Assembly (NCBI GenBank): GCA_003160635.1
Contig: PMLV01000070.1
Span: 82,878 to 146,877 of the forward strand
Direction of reading: 5' to 3'
Origin: Acidimicrobiaceae bacterium
GTDB lineage: Bacteria; Actinomycetota; Acidimicrobiia; Acidimicrobiales; RAAP-2
DNA length: 64,000 nucleotides
In this document: positions 1-9,398 of the stretch, one piece after another
How positions within the stretch are numbered: position 1 is the first letter of the stretch
Layout of the letters: each line of letters starts with the position of its first letter
The notes under the pieces: generated by a model
The model's database searches: none
What the model saw: only the letters and a program-made list of their open reading frames with translations
Told to the model about the DNA's origin: nothing
Translations under genes and position numbers: made by a program

Positions 1-15
1 CTGTGCTCGCACGAG

Positions 16-321
16 ATGATCCACGTCCAGCCGGCACGCCAGGCGGAGTACCTGCGCCTGGCTGAAGAGATGTGGTTCCGCCGTGTGGCCGAGCCGGCGG
101 GCCGATCGATTGTCGGCCTGTACTGGTCACCCTGGAAGAACACGAGGGCCATCTGTATCTGGGGGCAGGGGGAGGAGTGGGAGAACGTGAATCCATTCGG
201 GAAGGAGGAGGCGTGGGTGGCCGACACGGACTTCGAGATCTGGCAGACGCTCGGTCGAGAGATCAGAACCGACTGGGATGACCGCTTCCTCGTGCCGACC
301 TCTTTCTCGACGGTGCACTGA
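16..321 (+). CDS. small hypothetical protein, possibly NIPSNAP-like fragment (5' end may lie outside window)
   Basis: ORF open to the window edge; MIHVQPARQAEYLRLAEE..GLYWSPW pattern loosely resembles dimeric alpha-beta barrel proteins. Confidence 0.35.
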   Translation: MIHVQPARQAEYLRLAEEMWFRRVAEPAGRSIVGLYWSPWKNTRAICIWGQGEEWENVNPFGKEEAWVADTDFEIWQTLGREIRTDWDDRFLVPTSFSTVH

Positions 322-322
322 C

Positions 323-790
323 GTGGGCGTGACGTTCGATGAGGACGAGCTATGGAATTTCCTCAATGACACCCATACGGGAATTCTGACGACGCTGCGC
401 GCTGACGGGTGGCCCCTCGCCCTGCCCGTCTGGTTCGTGACCGCCGACCACCGCATCTACGTGCGGACTCCGGCGCGGACACGGAAGGTGGCGCATGTGC
501 GTCGCGATCCACGCGTGTGCTTCACCGCTGAAGCCGGCGTCACGTGGGGCGAGTTGCGGGCGGTCGTGCTCACCGGTCACGCCCACGTCCTGCCGGAGGG
601 AGACGAGCGGGATCGCGTCTTCGGGCTCATCTCGGCGAAGTACAAGGGCTTCGGCCTCCCGGTCGACGAGGTTCCCGCGGCCACCATCCGGCACTACGAC
701 ACCGAGTCCACGGTCCTCCGGGTCGACCCCGATCCGCACACCGTGAGCTGGGACAATCGCAAACTGCGGCGCCGATCCGAGGGACCCTGA
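323..790 (+). CDS. pyridoxamine 5'-phosphate oxidase-fold / F420-type PPOX protein
   Basis: GTG start at 323 in frame with ORF 278..790; FLNDTHTGILTTLRADGWPLALPVWFVTADHRIYVRTP..RKVAHVRRDPRVCFT is typical PPOX. Confidence 0.8.
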   Translation: MGVTFDEDELWNFLNDTHTGILTTLRADGWPLALPVWFVTADHRIYVRTPARTRKVAHVRRDPRVCFTAEAGVTWGELRAVVLTGHAHVLPEGDERDRVFGLISAKYKGFGLPVDEVPAATIRHYDTESTVLRVDPDPHTVSWDNRKLRRRSEGP

Positions 791-848
791 ACGGCCTAGC
801 CGGGTCGAGGAGCGCCTCCCCAGGGTGCTCGCACCGGCCCTTGCTGCC

Positions 849-878
849 TTGACGTGCTTCAGGTGCTCTCAGTATAAT
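849..878 (+). promoter_or_regulatory. SigA-type promoter, -35 TTGACG, 18 nt, -10 TATAAT
   Basis: Direct match: TTGACG 849-854, TATAAT 873-878, upstream of ATG 913. Confidence 0.7.
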
Positions 879-912
879 GATGTAAAAGATCACTTGTCTG
901 GGGCGAACATCC

Positions 913-2160
913 ATGAGGTTCGGGGTATTTTTCGAAGTTCAGCTTCCGCGGCCGTGGGACGAGACATCCGAAGAGCGCGCCTTTGCCGAAGCCCTCGAGC
1001 AGGCGGTATTGGCGGACAAACTGGGAATCCAGTACATGTGGGCGACGGAGCACCATTTCTTGGAGGAGTACGCACACTCTTCGGCGCCAGAGGTGTTCCT
1101 GGCCGCGGCCTCGGCGTTGACGACGAACATCCGCATCGGTCACGGCATCAGGCTCATGCCACCGAAGTACAACCATCCGGCCCGGGTGGCCGAGGCTCTG
1201 GCCACGCTCGATCTGATCAGCCACGGCCGCGTCGAATGGGGCGTCGGCTCGTCGAGCTCCGCCGCGGAGATCCTCGGGTTCGAGTTCGATCCGCACGACA
1301 AAGAGGCGATGGCCGATGAAGCCACCCGGGAAGTGGCAAAGATGCTCTGCACAAGTCCCTACCCGGGGTACTCGGGCGAGTTCTTCTCCATGCCTGCCCG
1401 CAACATCGTGCCCAAGCCCGCCCAAAAACCGCATCCGCCACTGTGGACCGCCTGCTCGAAGCGGGCCACCATCCTCCGCGCGGCCGAACAGGGGATCGGT
1501 GCACTGACGTTCAGCTTTGTGAACCCGTTGGAAGCCAAAGGATGGGTTGAGGACTATCACCGGACATTTGAAGCGGAGTGCCAGCCCATCGGCCAAGACG
1601 TGAACCCCCGCATTGCCATGGTCACCGGGTTCGGGTGCCACGAGGATCCTGCGGTGGCTCGGCAACGATTCAAGGGTGGACAAGACTTCTTCGGCTTCGC
1701 CCTGGCCTACTACTATGGAAACGGCAGGCACGTCCCGGGCCTCGACGACATCTGGAAGAAGTTCATCGAGTCAGGTGACGAGGGCGACACCGGCTACGGC
1801 GACGCCACACCCTTCAGCAATCCCGCCGACCTGCGCGAGCGCTACAAGATCTACGAAGACGCCGGGGTGGACCAGGTCGTGTTGCTCCCCCAGGCCGGCC
1901 GCAACCGCCATGAGGACATCTGTGAGGCGCTCGAGCTCTTCGGCACGACCATCCTGCCCGAGTTCATCGAGCGGGATGAAGAGGCGGAGAAGCGGCGTTC
2001 CGTCCGTCTGGCACCGGCCATCGAAAAGGCGCGGCGCCGCATCGCCGACCCGGCGGGGACACAAGCCCCCGACCCCATCGAAGCCTTCGGCCTGCGGAGC
2101 AAGCGTGCCGCCAGTGAGCTCTCGGTCCTTCTCCAAAAGACCAAGGCGGAGGACGTGTAA
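913..2160 (+). CDS. LLM-class flavin-dependent oxidoreductase (bacterial luciferase-like)
   Basis: MRFGVFFEVQLPRPWDE..ATEHHFLEEYAHSSAPEVFLAA..; paralogue at 32623. Confidence 0.9.
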   Translation: MRFGVFFEVQLPRPWDETSEERAFAEALEQAVLADKLGIQYMWATEHHFLEEYAHSSAPEVFLAAASALTTNIRIGHGIRLMPPKYNHPARVAEALATLDLISHGRVEWGVGSSSSAAEILGFEFDPHDKEAMADEATREVAKMLCTSPYPGYSGEFFSMPARNIVPKPAQKPHPPLWTACSKRATILRAAEQGIGALTFSFVNPLEAKGWVEDYHRTFEAECQPIGQDVNPRIAMVTGFGCHEDPAVARQRFKGGQDFFGFALAYYYGNGRHVPGLDDIWKKFIESGDEGDTGYGDATPFSNPADLRERYKIYEDAGVDQVVLLPQAGRNRHEDICEALELFGTTILPEFIERDEEAEKRRSVRLAPAIEKARRRIADPAGTQAPDPIEAFGLRSKRAASELSVLLQKTKAEDV

Positions 2161-2292
2161 GGGGACGTGTAATACGGTGGCCAGTCGCAGATGAAGATGC
2201 AACATGGTGAAGAGATTGTGGTTCCTCGCAGTTGTTTCAACGAAATGATGCCCGGCACAGGGCGGCACACGAGAGATGGGGGTTAGATCGAT

Positions 2293-3102
2293 ATGGCCGT
2301 GCTAGACGACAAAGTGGCTGTGGTCACTGGGGGAGCACTGGGAATCGGTGGCGCAATTTCGCAAAAGTTCGCCGCCGAAGGAGCCCGTGTCGCGGTGTGG
2401 GACATCGACGAAGAAGCCTCGGCGAACATGGTGGCCAAAATTGAAGCTGCCGGTGGGACATGCATCGCCATTCGCGCCGATGTGGCGGACCGAACAGAAG
2501 CAGCATCCGCCCTCGCGCAGACCCTCGATGCGTTCGGGCAGGTAGACATCCACGTGAACAACGTGGGCATCTTCAATGGCTTCTGGCGGTTCCTCGATAT
2601 TCCCGAGGACGCATGGAATGACATGATGAGAGTCAACCTTGGATCGCCGTTCATCTGCTCGCAGCTAGTCGGGCGGCACATGGTCGAAAAGAAGATCGAA
2701 GGACGGATTATCAACATCGGTTCGGTCGATGGCGAGATCCCCTATCAAGACTTCGCTCACTACGCCGTGTCGAAAGCAGCGATGCGTCTACTTTCTCAGG
2801 CGATGGCTCTCTCGCTGGCAGAGCACCAGATCACGGTGAACGAGATCGCCCCGGGATTCATCCTCACCGAGCTCTCGAAATTCGTCATTGAGGCGCCGCC
2901 GTTCCAGAGCCGGGTGAAGTCGTTTGCCCCACTGGGGAGGGCGGGCACGACGGAGGAAGTCGCTGACGCGGCTCTCTATCTGGCCAGCCCACAGGCCAGC
3001 TACGTCACCGGTGCAATCCTCACCATCGATGGAGGAAGTGTCATCGCCGGGCGTAGCTACATCCAACACCAGTACCTCATAGAGGACGGGATGCTTCCCT
3101 GA
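2293..3102 (+). CDS. SDR family oxidoreductase
   Basis: TGGALGIGGAIS, NNVG, YAVSKAA motifs. Confidence 0.92.
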   Translation: MAVLDDKVAVVTGGALGIGGAISQKFAAEGARVAVWDIDEEASANMVAKIEAAGGTCIAIRADVADRTEAASALAQTLDAFGQVDIHVNNVGIFNGFWRFLDIPEDAWNDMMRVNLGSPFICSQLVGRHMVEKKIEGRIINIGSVDGEIPYQDFAHYAVSKAAMRLLSQAMALSLAEHQITVNEIAPGFILTELSKFVIEAPPFQSRVKSFAPLGRAGTTEEVADAALYLASPQASYVTGAILTIDGGSVIAGRSYIQHQYLIEDGMLP

Positions 3103-3118
3103 CGCGTCGGATCCGCCG

Positions 3119-5575
3119 TTAGGCCTGAGCTATTCCGGGTCGATCGCTTACTGCGCCGGTCGAGAGGAGCGCAGCCATCTGCGCCGTTGAACATCCGAGT
3201 TCTTCGACGAGGACCTCGTGATTGTGTTGCGCGAAGGCCGGTGCCGCACGTGCAAACCAACCATCGAGCTTCGTCGTGAGTTTGAAGGGAAGTCCGGGAT
3301 ACAGGAGAGGTCCAGCGACGGCGTGGTCGAGTTTCTCGAAGAATCCTCTCGCCAGAAGCTGCTCGTGCCGATCGATGTAGGGGGGCGTGATGACCACGCC
3401 CACCGGCACGCTGGCCGCGATCAACTCGTCGCGGGCAGCGGTCGCCGACATCGTCTCGACGAGATGGTGCACCGCGACGTCAATCTGGTCGTGGATCTCG
3501 CGTCGTCGAGCTACGTCGTCGAGGGCCGGATCAGCTGCCCATTCCGGGCTGCCCAGCCACGTGCGCAACGCGTGCCAGTGCGCGGCCGACTCGACACTGA
3601 TGGCGAGCCATTGTCCGTCAGCGCATTCGTAGACACCCTGAGGCGCCAACACGGGACTGCGATTGCCGCAGCGGGGGACCCCGAGTCCGGTTGCTCCCAG
3701 TTCGACGACTACCTCAGCGGCGACGTTCAGTGCCGCCTCTATGAGTGGGGCCTCGACTAGTGAGCCCGAGCCTGATCGTTCGCGCTGGGCGAGCGCAACG
3801 AGCGCGGCGAAGCAGGCGTGCAGGCCACCGAGGGGGTCACAGGGCGCCCGCGGCATGGTGGGAGCGCCGTCAACGAAGCCGGTGACCGCGGCAAACCCGC
3901 ATAGTTGCTCCATCGTCTGTGTGAACCCACCCCTCTCGCGCCATGGGCCGTCAAGCCCGAATGCCGGCATGCGCAGATAGATGGCTCGGGGATTCCTCCG
4001 TGAGATTTCGTCAGCGGTCACCCCGAAGGAGTCGAATACCTTCGGGGTGAAGTTCTCCACAATCACATCAGCACCCTCAATGAGTTGCCACGCCAGGGCA
4101 AGTCCCGACTCTTGCCGCAGGTCGATGGCGACCCCCCGCTTGCCCGCGTTTGCTCCGTGGTAGAGCCAGCTGTATTCCCACCAGTTGTCGGCGGGAGCCG
4201 TCCGCGTGGTGGCCGCCAAGCGAATCGGATCGGGCCGGCTCCCACTTTCCACCCGGATCACGTCGGCTCCGAGCGCGGCAAAGATACATCCGACGAGCGG
4301 CCCCGCCCAGAGCGCGCTGAAATCGATCACACGAAGTCCGGCGAGTGGTCCCGTGGCGTTCGCCGCCCTCGTCTCGGATTGCTCCGCGCGAGGGGGCCAA
4401 TCTTCTAGGGACTCGAGGGGTGATGTTGATCCGAGCGCCGGTGACGGTTCGAAGGGACGGGCTGTAACTCCGGTGATCTTGTAGGGGGGACGAGGCTGCA
4501 CGAAGTCGCCCCCAGGGTGGTCGACAAAGATGCCCCGTTCCCGCACGTGATCGAAGGTGGGAATGGTCGCACCGTCCCCGAGTGGCGCCGCAGGTATGCG
4601 GTTCTCTGCTGCGAGGGCGAGTATCTCGTCAGCGGTGTGCTTCCTGGTCCAGTCCGTGATGACGCCCGCGACTTCGGTTCTCCGCTTCCATCGCGTGAGG
4701 ATGTTGGCCAGCCCAGGGTCGTCTGCCAGGTCGGCGCGACCCATGAGGGTACTGAAGCTCTTCCATTGGTCCCCGGTCACCGTCGTGAGGCCGACCCACC
4801 CATCCGATGTCGGTTCGATAGCGGGTAGTTCGTTGGTGCGCTCGAAGGCAGCGGCGAACGCGTCGGGATCATCGCTGAGTTGCGCGTGGAGGGACTCATA
4901 GACGTTGAAGGAGACCGACATGCATTCGAGAATGGAGACGTCGACGAATTCACCCTGCCCGGTCTGACGTGCACGCCGGATGAGGGCAAGAGTGGCGACC
5001 GCGGCGAAGGACCCGGCGATCCATTCGCCCACCCGCCCACCCGTCGAGAGGGGAGGGTTCTCCGGCAGCGCACGAGACCCTGTGGAGCCGCACTCCGCCT
5101 GGAGGATGAATTCGTTCGCCGGCCTCCTGCTCCACGGCCCGCCGTATCCATAGGGTGAGATCGATACGTCGATGACGGCCGGGTTTCTCTGTGCGATGTC
5201 TTCGTAGCCGAGCCCGAGTGCCTCCAGGGTCCCCGGAAGTGCCGACGTGACCACGACGTCGGCGCGGGACGCGAGCTCGAGGATGAAGCGCCGATCCTCG
5301 GGCGATTGCACGTCAGCCGTGACGCTCTTCTTGGAGGTGTGCAGAAAGCGGAAGAGCGCACTGCCGAGTGGACCCGTCGGTGCGCCGGTGGCCGACCATG
5401 TACGAAGCGGGTCCCCGTGAGGGATCTCGACCTTGACGCATTCAGCCCCGGCGTCTACGAGAAGTTTCGTGCAATATGCCCCGGCAATTCCCTCTGAAAG
5501 ATCGAGAACTCGTAGGGTCGAGAGAACGTACGGCTCCATTGTCGGGACATTAGCCCCGTTCCGCTCGAGGTACAT
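3119..5575 (-). CDS. double-domain CaiB/BaiF (class III) CoA-transferase; start may be Met at 5539
   Basis: Two CaiB-like halves (LRVLDLSEGIAGAYCTKLLVDAGAECVKVE and LRVIDFSALWAGPLVGCIFAALGADVIRVES); paralogue at 11549. Confidence 0.88.
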   Translation of the reverse strand: MYLERNGANVPTMEPYVLSTLRVLDLSEGIAGAYCTKLLVDAGAECVKVEIPHGDPLRTWSATGAPTGPLGSALFRFLHTSKKSVTADVQSPEDRRFILELASRADVVVTSALPGTLEALGLGYEDIAQRNPAVIDVSISPYGYGGPWSRRPANEFILQAECGSTGSRALPENPPLSTGGRVGEWIAGSFAAVATLALIRRARQTGQGEFVDVSILECMSVSFNVYESLHAQLSDDPDAFAAAFERTNELPAIEPTSDGWVGLTTVTGDQWKSFSTLMGRADLADDPGLANILTRWKRRTEVAGVITDWTRKHTADEILALAAENRIPAAPLGDGATIPTFDHVRERGIFVDHPGGDFVQPRPPYKITGVTARPFEPSPALGSTSPLESLEDWPPRAEQSETRAANATGPLAGLRVIDFSALWAGPLVGCIFAALGADVIRVESGSRPDPIRLAATTRTAPADNWWEYSWLYHGANAGKRGVAIDLRQESGLALAWQLIEGADVIVENFTPKVFDSFGVTADEISRRNPRAIYLRMPAFGLDGPWRERGGFTQTMEQLCGFAAVTGFVDGAPTMPRAPCDPLGGLHACFAALVALAQRERSGSGSLVEAPLIEAALNVAAEVVVELGATGLGVPRCGNRSPVLAPQGVYECADGQWLAISVESAAHWHALRTWLGSPEWAADPALDDVARRREIHDQIDVAVHHLVETMSATAARDELIAASVPVGVVITPPYIDRHEQLLARGFFEKLDHAVAGPLLYPGLPFKLTTKLDGWFARAAPAFAQHNHEVLVEELGCSTAQMAALLSTGAVSDRPGIAQA

Positions 5576-5597
5576 GGGCTGAAGTTAAGCTTCCTCC

Positions 5598-6776
5598 GTG
5601 TCAGCCACGAAGGAGCGTCGGGGCCCGCTCGAGGGAATTCGAGTCGTTGAGGTTGGATCGATCGGACCGGGTCCATTTTGCGCCATGCTGCTCGCGGACC
5701 TGGGGGCTGACGTCATCAGGCTCGACCGTCCGAACGAGATCGGTCCTCTCACGGACGAGATCATCGGCAACGAGGTCCTGCACCGGAGCCGGCGATCCGT
5801 CGCCATCGACTTGAAACATGCTGGCGCAGTTGAGCTCGTCATGGAGCTCGTTGATAGGGCAGACGTCCTGATCGAGGGATTTCGCCCAGGTGTTGTGGAT
5901 CGCCTCGGTATCGGGCCCGACGCCGTTCATCGGCGAAATCCACGCCTGATCTACGGCCGCATGACCGGTTGGGGAGAGGACGGCCCGCTGGCACAACGCG
6001 CCGGACACGACATCAATTACCTCGCAATTTCCGGAGTTCTCGGAGGGCTAGGCCCCGGAGACGGCCCGCCGGCGCCCCCGCTGAACCTTGTCGGAGATTA
6101 CGGCGGTGGAGGTATGTTGCTGGCCCTCGGAATCGTCGCGGCGCTCGTGAGTCGGAGTGTGACGGGCCGCGGCCAGACGGTCGACGCCGCCATGGTGGAC
6201 GGTGCGGCACTCTTGATGGGCCCCAACCTTCCCTATTTCAAGACCGGAGCGTGGGGCGAACGGGGTGAGGGCATCATCGACGGCGGCGCGCCTTACTACC
6301 GGGTCTATGAAACTGCTGATGGGCGCCAGATTGCGTTCGGGGCGATGGAGCCCCCCTTCTACCAACAGATGCTGCAGGGACTGGGCTTCGATGACGTCGA
6401 TGTCTCGCAACAGGACGACCGCACGCGGTGGCCCGCTCTTCGCAATCGAATCGCGGAGACCATCAAGGGCCGGACCCGAGATCAATGGGAGGAACACTTT
6501 GCGGCATTCGAGGCCTGCTTTTCGCCCGTCCTCGACCCGCTGGAGAGCCCCGACCACGCCCACAGCCGTGACCGCGGTTCGTTCGTAGAGGTCGGAGGTG
6601 TTCCGCAGCCGGTGCCGGCTCCGCGCTTTACCGACACGCCGTGCCCAGCTCCTCGGCGAGCCTGTCGGCCCGGAGAGCACACTGCGTCGGCACTGTTGGA
6701 CTGGGGCGTTCCGAGTGCATTGATTGCCGATGCGATGCAGGACGGGCTCCTATGGAAAGTTCCGGTTCCGGCATAA
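5598..6776 (+). CDS. CaiB/BaiF CoA-transferase, alpha-methylacyl-CoA racemase-like
   Basis: GTG start; IRVVEVGSIGPGPFCAMLLADLGADVIRLDRP; VGDYGGGGM motif. Confidence 0.9.
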   Translation: MSATKERRGPLEGIRVVEVGSIGPGPFCAMLLADLGADVIRLDRPNEIGPLTDEIIGNEVLHRSRRSVAIDLKHAGAVELVMELVDRADVLIEGFRPGVVDRLGIGPDAVHRRNPRLIYGRMTGWGEDGPLAQRAGHDINYLAISGVLGGLGPGDGPPAPPLNLVGDYGGGGMLLALGIVAALVSRSVTGRGQTVDAAMVDGAALLMGPNLPYFKTGAWGERGEGIIDGGAPYYRVYETADGRQIAFGAMEPPFYQQMLQGLGFDDVDVSQQDDRTRWPALRNRIAETIKGRTRDQWEEHFAAFEACFSPVLDPLESPDHAHSRDRGSFVEVGGVPQPVPAPRFTDTPCPAPRRACRPGEHTASALLDWGVPSALIADAMQDGLLWKVPVPA

Positions 6777-6827
6777 TCGCAGGTAGAGTGAATAACGTTC
6801 GTCGTTGCCCGCTGGGAACAGCCGGAG

Positions 6828-8069
6828 ATGACCAGGGGCCTTTGCACTGTGGGGGTGGTTGAGGTGGCAGTGGAGTACCGATCCGACCAGCTGTTGCCCG
6901 ACCCCGAACCGAGGCCTGTCGAGGTCACCATCATTTCGGTTGATGATCACCTGGTCGAGCCCCCCGACATGTTCGAGGGTCGCTTGGCAGCTCGATTCTC
7001 CCCGTATCAACCGCGAGTGGTTGAGGATGCTGAGGGCCATCAGCTGTGGGAGTTCGATGGAGGGCTCTACACGCAAGTTGGCATGAACGCTGTCGCAGGG
7101 CGTCGTCCGGAAAGTGTGTCCGTCGAACCCACACGTTTCGAGGACATGCGCCCGGGCTGTTACGACATCGATGCACGCATCAAGGACATGGACATCAATG
7201 GTGTGTGGGCATCCCTCAACTTTCCGTCACAGATCGCCGGGTTTGCCGGGAGGGTGTTTTCGGGAGCAAGAGACCCTGAGCTCGGATTGGCGGTTACCCG
7301 GGCGTGGAACGATTGGTTGTTTGATGAATGGTGGCAGCCGTATCCCGATCGGATTATTCCTTGCGGGATCACCTTCCTGACCGACCCGGAACTCGGGGCA
7401 GCTGAGATCCGTCGTAATGCGATGAGGGGATTTCGATCCGTCACATTGCCAGAACGACCGCAACGGATCGGGCTTCCGCATCTCTTCGCCGATTTCTGGG
7501 ACCCCATCATCGCCGCATGTGAGGAAACGGAGACGGTGATCAGCCTTCATGTGGGTTCCTCGGGCCAAGCGGATCTTCCTGATATTCCCCCAGGAGGAAC
7601 AATGATTGGCTTGGGGGCGACCCTGTTCGGGCAGCTGTCGCTCGGTGCCTGCGCCGAATGGCTGTGGTCTGGATTGCCGGTTCGGTTTCCTGACGTGAAG
7701 ATTGCCATGAGCGAGGGCGGCATCGGCTGGGTGGCAATGCTGCTCGATCGTCTGGACAATATCGTGACCCGGTCAGGGTACGGGCGCTATTTCGACGCCG
7801 GGGATATGACACCCGCGGACGTACTCCGCCGCAATTTCTACTTTTGTACGCTCGATGATCCTTCGACGATCGACACGCGCGAGCGTATCGGCATTGACCA
7901 CATCATGGTCGAGGTGGATTACCCCCATGGCGACTCGACGTGGCCCGATAGCCAGAAGGTCATTCGTGATGCGTGGGGTCACATTCCTGAGGGCGAACTC
8001 CGAATGCTCACGCACGAAAACGCCGCTCGACTCTTTCGCTGGCCGCTGCCTGCGGTCTGCCTTCCCTGA
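6828..8069 (+). CDS. amidohydrolase-family (amidohydro_2) metal-dependent hydrolase; start codon uncertain
   Basis: IISVDDHLVEPPDMFEGRL..HVGSSG..MSEGGIGWV..ESDYPH-type motifs. Confidence 0.88.
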   Translation: MTRGLCTVGVVEVAVEYRSDQLLPDPEPRPVEVTIISVDDHLVEPPDMFEGRLAARFSPYQPRVVEDAEGHQLWEFDGGLYTQVGMNAVAGRRPESVSVEPTRFEDMRPGCYDIDARIKDMDINGVWASLNFPSQIAGFAGRVFSGARDPELGLAVTRAWNDWLFDEWWQPYPDRIIPCGITFLTDPELGAAEIRRNAMRGFRSVTLPERPQRIGLPHLFADFWDPIIAACEETETVISLHVGSSGQADLPDIPPGGTMIGLGATLFGQLSLGACAEWLWSGLPVRFPDVKIAMSEGGIGWVAMLLDRLDNIVTRSGYGRYFDAGDMTPADVLRRNFYFCTLDDPSTIDTRERIGIDHIMVEVDYPHGDSTWPDSQKVIRDAWGHIPEGELRMLTHENAARLFRWPLPAVCLP

Positions 8070-8085
8070 AATCCCCTGGCACCGT

Positions 8086-9336
8086 TCAAGTGGGAACGTC
8101 GATGTTGTAGACGCGTGCAGCGTTGCCGCTCAGAAGCTTCTTCCGCAATCCGTAGTCGACCTCTTCGAGGACACCCGCCATTCTCGTGAGTGGATCCGGG
8201 AACAAGCAGGTCGGGTGGGGAAAGTCGGTCTCAAACATGCAGTTGTCAAAACCCAGCCGCCGCACGCTATCGAGAAGGCCTTCGCCCTCGAACCAGAAGC
8301 AGGCAAAGATCTGCCGGCGGAAGTATTCCGAGGGATTCATGGATAACGCGTCGAGCGCATTTGGTGCCGTCTCCGTAACCTGGTAATCCAGGGCGTCAAG
8401 GGCAAAGGGAATCCAACCAACCCCGCTCTCCGACGAGACGATTTTCAAGGTGGGATGCCGCTCGAGAACGCCTGAGAAGATGAGGTTCCCGATGACGCGC
8501 GCATTGTTGAGGTAGAGCAAGGTCGAGCCGAGCGCCAATTTCCGCTCATTGTCAAGGGAAGGCCAAGAGGCCTTGCCGTACCAGGACGCCTGGGTGAGGC
8601 TCGCCCCGATGTGGAAGTTGACGGGCAGGTCGTGGGACGTGCAGGCCTCCCAGAGCGGCTCCCAGCACGGATCGCCTAAATCCGGCAATCCCTGATCCTG
8701 CGGATCTGCGTTCGTATTGACGCCCTTCAACCCGAGGGTATGAATTCGCTCGACTTCGGCAATAGCTGAGGGGACGTCCCACCAGGGCAGAAGACCCATT
8801 CCCATGATCCGTCCACCGGACTGCTCTTGGATCTCGGCCATCGCATCGTTGTAGAGCGTGGCGCAGAGATTCCGGAGTCGGAGGTCCTCGATCGAACTGA
8901 AGGCCTGTCCGCCGAAGCCGGCGAGGTTGGGGTAGACGATTTGGCCCCAAATGCCGGTGGCGTCCATCGCGGCGAGTCGGGGTTCGAGAAAGCTGGCGGC
9001 AGGGGAGATGTCGTTGATCGACCAGTCCATGAAGTCAATTCCTCGAACCTTTTCATTCGCGGCATTCACCACCCCGTAGGCGCATGCGGGTCCGAGTATC
9101 AGGGAGTCGTCGACCACCCAGACCGGACTCTCCCCAGCTTCGCTGAGAGCTTCCCCCGAAGCGAGGTTGTACGTCCCTTTGCGCATGACGACACGGGGAA
9201 CTCGATCCTTGAAGGCCTTCGGGGCCCTTGAGGTCCAGAGATCTGCAGGTTCTGTCAGGTGTGTATCTGTATCAATGACTTTGATGCCTTCGATCGCGGA
9301 TCGGCTGTCGTGTATGTCCGGGATGGTTGCAGTCAT
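8086..9336 (-). CDS. amidohydrolase-family protein
   Basis: IKVIDTDTHLTEPADLWTSR..NFHIGAS..SSESGVGWIP..FETDFPHPT. Confidence 0.87.
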   Translation of the reverse strand: MTATIPDIHDSRSAIEGIKVIDTDTHLTEPADLWTSRAPKAFKDRVPRVVMRKGTYNLASGEALSEAGESPVWVVDDSLILGPACAYGVVNAANEKVRGIDFMDWSINDISPAASFLEPRLAAMDATGIWGQIVYPNLAGFGGQAFSSIEDLRLRNLCATLYNDAMAEIQEQSGGRIMGMGLLPWWDVPSAIAEVERIHTLGLKGVNTNADPQDQGLPDLGDPCWEPLWEACTSHDLPVNFHIGASLTQASWYGKASWPSLDNERKLALGSTLLYLNNARVIGNLIFSGVLERHPTLKIVSSESGVGWIPFALDALDYQVTETAPNALDALSMNPSEYFRRQIFACFWFEGEGLLDSVRRLGFDNCMFETDFPHPTCLFPDPLTRMAGVLEEVDYGLRKKLLSGNAARVYNIDVPT

Positions 9337-9398
9337 TGGTGCTCCTTTGTCTGTTCATGCATCAGAGGTTGTGCAGGTTCCCGGCGGGCGAATGGGCC

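Noticed and set aside
2148-2171. Short direct repeat around the stop codon (gGGACGTGTAA twice)
   Set aside because: Too short and isolated to support a functional claim.
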